From Rhododendron vialii (taxonomy: Eukaryota > Streptophyta > Magnoliopsida > Ericales > Ericaceae), in the NCBI RefSeq assembly GCF_030253575.1, contig NC_080569.1, forward strand, positions 10,857,001-10,921,000: a stretch of DNA of 64,000 bases, in the 5' to 3' direction. This document shows, piece by piece, positions 56,641 through 64,000 of the stretch. Within the stretch, counting starts at the first letter, position 1, and each line of letters begins with the position of its first letter. The translations under genes and the position numbers were made by a program. The notes beneath the pieces were generated by a model. That model was not told the origin of the DNA, did not search any database, and saw nothing but the letters and a program-made list of their open reading frames with translations.

Positions 56641-59600
56641 CTAATCTTGTACAGGAGAAGCAGCCTCTTTCAAACATGACCTCATGATCTTCCCCAGTTT
56701 AGAGCAAGCATCAAGGCATAGCTCCATTGCCTGTCCATAGAAGTTAAAGTTTCGTAACCATATATAAATAGTAGTTGTAGTTAAATCATCAAAATCAAAC
56801 TATGAGAATCATCTTTTTATTTTCGTGTCCCAAAATAATCTTGAGTTTTGGCATTTTTAACAAACACCACAGAAAGAACAACTTCCGGACGAGCAATTTC
56901 TCACTGTGATGCCACCTAGGATACTTTAAGTGATAAGCTGACTGCTAAATATAAGAAAAATGTGACCACTGCCATCAGTTCCCAACCACAGAATACAGCA
57001 CTGAATAGTGTGCTTATCACATACTCTAAATTTGAGGTATAGACATCCATAAGTGGCCAAAGAATAAAAAGAAAACAGTGAACAAACAAAACACAGGACA
57101 CTAGTTGAGTTGATTTCCATACCTCGTGAATCTTCGGGGTTGACCATTCTCCAGTAACAGTCAGTTGAGTAACCTCGTTACGGGAAGGCATACAAGTTAT
57201 CATTAAGCTTCCATCTTGGTAGCTTTCTTCTTCTGAAATGGGATCGATGACAAGGTTCTTCCCTAGACAAGACTAGAGAAAGAAGGAAAGAAAATGATGT
57301 GAGAGTTCAACCATAGTACTCTACAGCTTACAAGAAACACAAAATCCTTCCTAATCATGTAAGCAGTATACATATCCAGATACTCAAAGGAAATGGCTCA
57401 TCAAACTCCTGGTGTAATTTTGTTAAAACCACTTTGATATGTGGTAGATGTCTACACAATTGTTGAAAAAAAAAATGCCAAACAAATTACTTGCTCGTCC
57501 AAGGATCAGACATGGGAAGATACTCAAAAATAAGAATGAATAGTTCATCTGAATCCTATTCTGGTTCAATCGAGTCTTTCAAACATTTTCTTTCACAGGA
57601 AAAGGAAGCGCGATTTAAATCAATGGGGAAATTTTTTCTAGAGAGCAAACCCTTTGTTTCCACTCAAAGCAAAAAGCATCCTATACGAACAACGAATGCC
57701 CCCAAACTTATCAAAAAAATTGAATGCCCCCGACTCCCCATAACATGGAATGTGGAAAATAATTTTCTAATACTGGCATGCATACATACCACAGAAACAG
57801 AGGCAATCAAGTCATACATCATAATCCCTGCATCCGCTAGTGCTAGACTAGCACATGATATCACCACAGGAAGATCACCTGCAACAACATTCTTATCACA
57901 GTATGAACAAACTAATAGTAATAATGCCTTTTCTAGTTATTATCTAGCAAGAATGACAGAAAGGGCAAGTCAATTGCCATTTCCTGTCATTTACAAAATC
58001 AGAAGTCCAAAACTCGGGTCACTATTTACTCAGCAAAAAGCCATTATTTAGTAGTGGTCCCATCAGTACATGTTATTGTCTGGATAAATTGATTAGTGGC
58101 AAACCATAAATCACCGAAATGGAATACTTAACCCTCTACAAGGAAAAAAAGGGACGGTATTACAATAAACATAGCCCAAAATCTCTAGTTCATCTTTCAT
58201 TAAACCAAGCTTCTATGCGTAAAGGTTGATAAAAAAAAATTGAGACTAATGCACTGCTGAATTAAACTCAAGCTTACCGCCACCAGATTCCAACACCAAT
58301 GCAAAAACATCCACAGTAGTCTTAGGAAAAGAATCCAGTATTATACCACCTTCCAAAGCTTTATGAAGAATCGAAGAAAACTCCTTGTGGTCTGATCCCT
58401 AATACATGGAGGAATTGGACATTCAGTATAACAAGAGTAAAACAGGACACGGAAGCAGTGTGATAATATTGTATATACATATTAGTAATATTACCCCTAC
58501 CTGTCCACGAACTGGGGTAGCAAAAGTTGTATAACTGACATTGCAATTCAGCCGCCCTATATCACTGTACATCATTGCTTTCTTACTTTCCCTTGGCCCA
58601 AATCTGAACCAAACAAAAACAAGAAGAAAAATCATGGCCAGATATAATTAAACAAACCAGATGGTTTAACATGTAAAACCAAAATGAACTGGCCCACAAC
58701 ATAATCAGAATGCAAGGGCTATCTTGAATAGTTTTCACTTCAGGACTGTTATTTTACTCCTAATCGGCAATGAGAAACTCAAATTCAGAGATCTAGCATG
58801 CAACATCATTGTGTTATTCTAACAAGCCAGTAAATATAAGTGCAAAACCAAAGACAAAAGTGGGAAGGGTGATTTCTGCAATTCGTGCACTAGAAAGCCC
58901 ATTCAATCCCTCACTGCTGGTCCCGATCTTGTGGTGGGGATGGCTTGCAGACACAGGTACAAACCTAAAACCCATTTACCCATTACACAACGTAGCTTTA
59001 GTCAAACGTCATTCCCATGTTCAGCAGGCCCAACTAGTTACGATTGTGCCAGCTGCTAAGTTACCAGACAAGAATGATGATCATAGGAAACAAAAAAAGT
59101 CAAGCATGCATGCAAACGAGATACCCACACGGACACGATGACCTTTGTATTCCCAAATTCTGCATAAGCAGATCCAGAAGCTGAATTCACTGCACCAGTC
59201 CTTAAAACTGCAAACCACAAACCACAGTGTTCATGTAACTTAGTTGAGCAGTAACTACCCAGTGCCATAGCTCATAGCAATTTACAAGAAAAGGACACCA
59301 TGAACTAAACACGAGCGCATAAGACAATAATGATTAGGTTCAGAATGCTAAAAAGAGAGATCATAGTATATATCCACAAGTTCCCTGGAAGATTTTTTTT
59401 AAAAACTAAGTACCCAAAATACTTCAAGGGATGCAACAACATGAGTTGATTCCTATCCTCTATGCTCAACCTCCTTTAATTAAATATTGCCATCGTGATC
59501 GAAAACACACTAAAAAGTCCAATAATGCGAAACAATGAAACATGATTACTAGGAGTCTATGGTCCACAAAAGTGGATTACAAAAAGGTGAGCAGGGAAAA

Positions 59601-61059
59601 GAGGTACCAATTAGTAAGTACTGAACTACAAGGTTACAGATGACATGCTAAAAGATCATTTGCATTATATTCTAGGAAGTTTGTCTTCAGATGTTAATTG
59701 TTGCTTTCCTTCTTTTATGAAGAACAAAATATGTTTGCAGAAGACCCACTTGTTTTAAACTTTAATGAAAGAGTATGTAGTAAGAAAAAAGTATCTTAAA
59801 CAAGACATTCCAGTGCTCATTAGAAAAGGAACAAAGTTACTTTCCATAGATGAATTTCCACACAAAATGGCGATCTAACAGTGCATCCCAACTATCACCA
59901 ATTCACCATTATCTAATGTAACTCAAACGGCAACCAATTCATTGCAAAAATGTGCAGTAGAGTGAAGAATGGGTTTGATCAGAATGTTAGAAGAAAGACA
60001 TCACACACATTGGGGTAAGCAATGTCCAAGTTTCTCCACAACAAAACTGTAACATGAAAGGAGATATCCAATAACACCAATAATGGAACCATTTCAAAGG
60101 TTGGGCAGTGAAGATAACAAGACACTTGAGCATAAGATATTTTACGACTAAAAGATTGCAAGCTAAATGAGTTTCACAAATAAGAAGACAGGCCATGCAA
60201 GAGAAGCATGCTTTGCCAGTGCAAAATAATTTGTCAGTCACATATAATGTTAGCACTGGTTATAGCAACATGTATGCGAAGGCAGATAATGCTTGCAGTT
60301 GACATAACTCATTTTACGTGTCAACAAACTATGCAGGACGCCCAAACAAGCAAAAGAATATAGGAATACCACATAAAAAGAACAAATCAATGTGCACGTA
60401 GGCTAGAGACTCTCTCGTAAAGGTTCTTTGACATTACAGAGGATTACAAAAGAAGTGGAAGCTCAATAGTTACTAGCGTGACAATTTCAATAAATACCAC
60501 AGAAAACGAGTGAATGCGCACTAAGGTTGGTATTCAATTGGAAAGGTTCTTTGATATCACGGAGCATCATCTAAGACACCAAATCTCTACAGTTGCAATT
60601 GCACCAAAATAGCTTCCCAACAAAACGAAACCACATACTAGCAATGTACTAAATCACGAGGCCTGGAAGGATTATCGCACATAAAACACCGCGAAAACGT
60701 AAAATTCTTAAATGTTGCCACTGGAGAATATTAGTGTATGATATCACACCTCCTTGATTCTACAGACACTACCCCGAACACAAAAGGAACAGCCTTCAAG
60801 GCTCCAGAATCAAGTAAAGAAGAAAACATTTACGTGGCATGATTAATTAATTTGGATAACATCATATTAGAAACCCTAGCGCGACAAAACAAACTAACAG
60901 TAAAGGGGGGAGAGGCGTACAGGCAGGGCGGCACTGATGGAAGCCGCGGCCGTCGGGGCGAACCCAGTCGACGTCGTTGAAAATGGGCGGTCTCTTCTTG
61001 TTCTGTGTAGTCGGCGACGGCGAGTAGGTCGTCGGAGTTGCTCCGGATTTGCCGGCCAT
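56641..61059 (-). CDS. MTR3: Exosome core subunit MTR3-like (RNase PH fold)
   Basis: Seven exons: 60921-61059, 59129-59207, 58501-58603, 58278-58398, 57790-57878, 57123-57272 and 56641-56730; 771 bp, 256 residues, GT-AG throughout. In order: an N-terminal tail starting MAGKSGATP, the signature VRPDGRGFHQCRP, TGAVNSASGSAYAEFGNTKV, FGPRESKKAMMYSDIGRLNC, DVFALVLESGG, SCASLALADAGIMMYDL, and a C-terminal part ending SPVQD. The family forms the six-member ring of the RNA exosome, which degrades and trims RNA in nucleus and cytoplasm. Plant MTR3 proteins have this length and the same GFHQCRP string, and the ring subunit is generally not catalytic itself. It appears complete and ordinary. A CA repeat touches the 5' side of the start codon. 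Confidence 0.94.
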
Positions 61060-61061
61060 TT

Positions 61062-61064
<3 letters not shown>

Positions 61065-61102
<38 letters not shown>
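61065..61102. repeat. (GT)n / (CA)n microsatellite in the MTR3 5' leader
   Basis: About 18 uninterrupted units on the plus strand. On the gene's strand this is CA-rich leader ending AGAGAAATGG, with only five bases between the repeat and the ATG. Confidence 0.93.
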
Positions 61103-61103
<1 letters not shown>

Positions 61104-61467
61104 CTTCTCACTTTACGAAGCGCAGGGGTGCAAGCGCAGTTCGCAACCTTTCTTCTGCCAGGTTTAAAGAACTGGAAAAAGAAACGCTCATTTCGACCCG
61201 ACTTGAAGCCCGGTTAGGGAGCCCAAACCCATTTTTCCGGTGGGTGATGATGGTGGGCAAAATAAGTTTTTATTTTGGCTGTGTGTTTGGTTCTTGGACG
61301 TAGTATCTAGCGCGTGTTCGTGGTCGCGCGGTTCGTTGGTTTCGCCGGCATTTAGCAGCAAAGGATCGTAGCGATTGACCTTTTCGGTGGATGTTTTTTG
61401 GATGGTTTATCTTAGGGATTGATAATGTTTAAAAATAGCAACGTATCCTTAATGGCTTAGGAACTGA
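61103..61467. other. MTR3 upstream region
   Basis: GC-richer than most of the window near 61300-61350, which fits a promoter and leader for the minus-strand MTR3 gene. No other gene is seen before the retroelement begins. Confidence 0.45.
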
Positions 61468-61900
61468 TGTAGGACAAAAATGTAGAGTTTTTGTATTTTA
61501 TTTTTATTGTTTTAGAATAAAATTTTGGCTAGGAAGATTTTCGTTTAGATTAGAATTATAAACTTTCCATATTCAGTTTGATTTTGATTTCTACATTTAT
61601 TAGGATTCTTGGTCTATAAGAATTAGGATTTTATTTTAATTAATTAGGAATTATCTTTTATTTAATGCCGCTTGTTTTGGCATGATTTATTATTTCTTCT
61701 TTTACAATAGGATTTCTAGGGTTAGGGTCTTATAAAAAGGGCTGTAACCTATTCAATTATAAAACTTTTATAGCTTATTATCAATAATATTCAGACTTTG
61801 TCTTTTTCTCTTGAAGATTCAAGAACTGCTCGTGGCTACGAGTACCTATCATTCGTTTGATTAGTACGCAACTAATCTCTTTGTTAATTCCGCTGCGTCA
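61468..61900 (+). repeat. 5' LTR of the TR-GAG element
   Basis: Starts TGTAGGACAAAAATGTAG and ends CCGCTGCGTCA. The same start recurs at 63645. Confidence 0.9.
61731..61738 (+). promoter_or_regulatory. TATA box of the TR-GAG 5' LTR
   Basis: TATAAAAAGG follows GGTTAGGGTCT and is repeated in the 3' LTR at about 63905. It is well placed for an LTR transcript start near 61760. Confidence 0.6.
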
Positions 61901-61918
61901 AGTGGTATCAGAGCAAGG
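61901..61918 (+). other. Primer-binding site
   Basis: AGTGGTATCAGAGCAAGG starts directly after the LTR end. TGGTATCAGAGC is the standard plant initiator Met-tRNA complement. Confidence 0.9.
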
Positions 61919-61932
61919 CTTTGCCTGGTTCG

Positions 61933-63738
61933 ATGGCACCAAACATAGAAGAAGACACACCCATTGACGTTGGTCGTGGGCTTACTGACCTAAGGAGGAT
62001 GATGGAGGATAACCGAACACAGTTGCAGGATCGAAGCACTCTATTAGCCGAGATCCGTCAAGATACTCGCACCCAGTTCGCAGAGATCCGTGAGTTGCTG
62101 CAGGGGTTAACTCTACAAAATTGCCAAAGGCCAGAAAGGGTTGAGAAGGATCGCACGTTGGGATTTGCCCATCGCCAACCTCCTAACCAGAATAGGAACT
62201 GCGTTGAGGGATTTGCCTGCAACCAACCTATTCACCAAAACGTCTCCGGAGGATATTCTTATTATCACTACGATACTATGAATGAATTTGAAGGCGAGCT
62301 ATTCGAGAACCATGATGATTATCAGTCGATGAAGCGGCAACCAAATTTCAGGTATTATAATAATTTACCTAAATTTAGTGGTTCTGAATATTTTGAGGAT
62401 ATTCTAGATTGAATACTTAATCTTGAGGATGCTTTTGAGTATATGAAAATCTCGAATGGAGAAAAGTGGAAGTACGTGTTGTTAAAGCTTACAGGTCCAG
62501 CCCTAGATTGGTGGTTAGACTTGCAATCTTCGCGAGATCAACAGAACAAACGCCATATTTTTGCATGGTTAAGAATAAAAAAATGTCTGATGGTGAGATT
62601 TTTGCCGCATAATTATAAACAATTATTGGATGAAAAGTACGAATCAAATCAACAGAATACAACTACTCTTGCCAAAGATGTGATTGAAGAAATTGATAAG
62701 GCGGTCATAGAGGGAGTTGATGGTAAAAAAGTTGAAACAGAAGTTGGCGACCAAGTTGTTAAGGACCAAAACAATTATCCATTGGAGATGGTTGATACTA
62801 AAATTTGTGTTAAAGAGGAGCCGAGCTCGCTTCAAGTGGATCACGTTGACCTCGACAATTGGGTTTTGCTGACTAGGGATGATTTTACCAAAAACATCCC
62901 AAGTAATATTAGAGAGAAAGAGGATGGGGGGAAAGAAGAGATGTTTGTTGATAGCCCAGATGAGTTAATTCTTTCTGTTGCTAATTGGGAAGCAATGACT
63001 CCTGAAATTGAAGAGAGTTCGGAGGAAAGAGATGATAGGCGGGATGCGGGGGTACATGAGTCAACCAATGGGCATCACTTCAAAGCTCTTATTGGTCAAC
63101 ATTCATCACTTGAGGGGAATATCAGTGGTCTAGTTGATGGACCTCATGAACAAGAAAATCAACAAAGCCCGACTAGCAATACAGAACTATTGGCTGATAC
63201 TAGTCAAGAAAGGACTCGTGATGGTGAAGATGGCAATGGTGAAGTTTTAGAATTGAAGGCACATGACTTGTCTGTTTTTAATCTAGCAACTTCTGATCCT
63301 TGCATAGCCGACTGCAAAGGTGATGTTCCACTTACTTTAGGGACATCGAAGGAATCGGAACTAAATCAAGCTCAAGATAATTTGCAACATCAACATAATG
63401 CTCATTTATTAGATTTTCTTGGAGTGCATCAATTTGCTTGGGTTCCCAACATTCGTCTAGTGAATCTTGTCAACAAATTGAAGCATGAAGAGAAAAGATC
63501 ATTGCATGAACACTTTTCTTTGAATGATTTTTGGAAGACAAGCGAGAGGTTGAAGTATTCCCAATACCTATTTCTTTGGAAGGGAAGGTGGCAAGTTTCT
63601 AATGAGAATTCGAGGGCGAGTTCTTTTGAAGAAAAGGAGACTGATGTAGGACAAAAATGTAGAGTTTTTGTATTTTATTTTTATTGTTTTAGAATAAGAT
63701 TTTGGCTAGGAAGATTTTCGTTTAGGTTAGAATTATAA
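61933..63738 (+). pseudogene. Gag with long acidic C-terminal extension, one in-frame stop
   Basis: From ATG 61933 the frame runs to TGA at 62410-62412, then continues in the same frame to 63738. The stop replaces the expected Trp of the Gag string LPKFSGSEYFEDILD-W-ILNLEDAFEY. The Gag domain (retrotransposon gag type) continues through LLKLTGPALDWWLDLQS to about 62620. The following 340 codons are rich in Glu, Asp, Asn and Ser (for example EIEESSEERDD) and match nothing I know. There is no zinc knuckle or protease motif. The frame passes the purine tract and ends within the 3' LTR. Other copies may lack the stop. Confidence 0.8.
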
Positions 63739-64000
63739 ACTTTCCATATTCAGTTTGATTTTGATTTCTACCTTTATTAGGATTCTTGGTCTATAAGAAT
63801 TAGGATTTTATTTTAATTAATTAGGAATTATCTTTTATTTAATGCCGCTTGTTTTGGCATGATTTATTATTTCTTTTACAATAGGATTTCTAGGGTTAGG
63901 GTCTTATAAAAAGGGCTGTAACCTATTCAATTATAAAACTTTTATAGCTTATTATCAATAATATTCAGACTTTGTCTTTTTCTCTTAACGATTCAAGAAC
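63645..64000 (+). repeat. 3' LTR of the TR-GAG element, cut by the window end
   Basis: Begins TGTAGGACAAAAATGTAG and follows the 5' LTR with very few differences (for example AATAAGATTT for AATAAAATTT) until the window stops. Confidence 0.9.

Larger units (their letters stand above)
61468..64000 (+). mobile_element. TR-GAG type non-autonomous LTR retrotransposon (runs off the window)
   Basis: The 5' LTR at 61468-61900 and 3' LTR from 63645 are nearly identical over the shared part, so this is a young insertion. The Met-tRNA primer site TGGTATCAGAGC follows the 5' LTR, and a purine tract GAAGAAAAGGAGACTGA precedes the 3' LTR. The interior codes for Gag plus a long acidic extension and no protease, reverse transcriptase or integrase, so it would depend on a partner element. 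The right target duplication lies outside the window. Confidence 0.88.

Noticed and set aside
57491-58051. 186-codon plus-strand frame
   Set aside because: It is the reverse side of MTR3 intron and exon 5 sequence. Minus-strand exons with correct splice sites explain the conservation.
62443-63738. Treating the 431-codon frame as an independent host gene
   Set aside because: It is in frame with the upstream Gag part across a single TGA, lies between two LTRs, and ends in the 3' LTR.

Overview
This is nuclear DNA from a flowering plant, most likely a eudicot. The genes are split by GT-AG introns, the flanks are AT-rich, and plant-type hAT, Mutator-like (MULE), Stowaway and LTR/TR-GAG elements fill the spaces. 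The species cannot be named from the sequence alone.

The left three quarters is a direct segmental duplication, block 1 (1 to about 20347) and block 2 (about 32619 to 48640). Each block holds a tail-to-tail pair of CNGC15-type cyclic nucleotide-gated channel genes. In block 1 the plus-strand gene (1869-16625) keeps an open 689-codon reading frame over seven exons, although an 8.0-kb antisense Ty3/gypsy-derived LTR element sits in intron 4. Its minus-strand partner (17388-20347) is a 5'-truncated pseudogene. In block 2 the situation is reversed. The plus-strand copy (34548-44971) is wrecked by two nonsense codons, a frameshift, a 19-bp deletion, a solo LTR and two exonic transposons. The minus-strand copy (45714-51370) keeps an intact 688-codon frame. 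Each ancestral gene therefore survives once, on opposite copies.

Between the blocks lies a six-exon MRS2/MGT (CorA-type) magnesium transporter gene on the minus strand (24421-29143, 417 codons). Its signature GMN tripeptide reads SMN, and a degenerate gag-bearing retroelement occupies its last intron. A 1.1-kb retroposon with a perfect 18-bp target duplication lies at 30649-31746.

To the right come a 0.9-kb MULE that may carry captured sequence (54019-54932), a seven-exon exosome subunit gene of the MTR3/RNase PH type on the minus strand (56641-61059, 256 codons, with a CA repeat next to its start codon), and a TR-GAG retrotransposon (61468 to beyond 64000) that encodes Gag joined to an unrecognised acidic region and no polymerase.

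Comparing the two blocks base by base gives the insertion sites, target duplications and one likely hAT excision footprint. The window is a readable record of how a duplicated channel locus decayed. All splice sites were read by eye, and they were supported by exact agreement of exon lengths between the four CNGC copies (29, 490/511, 213, 296, 112, 237, 690/672).
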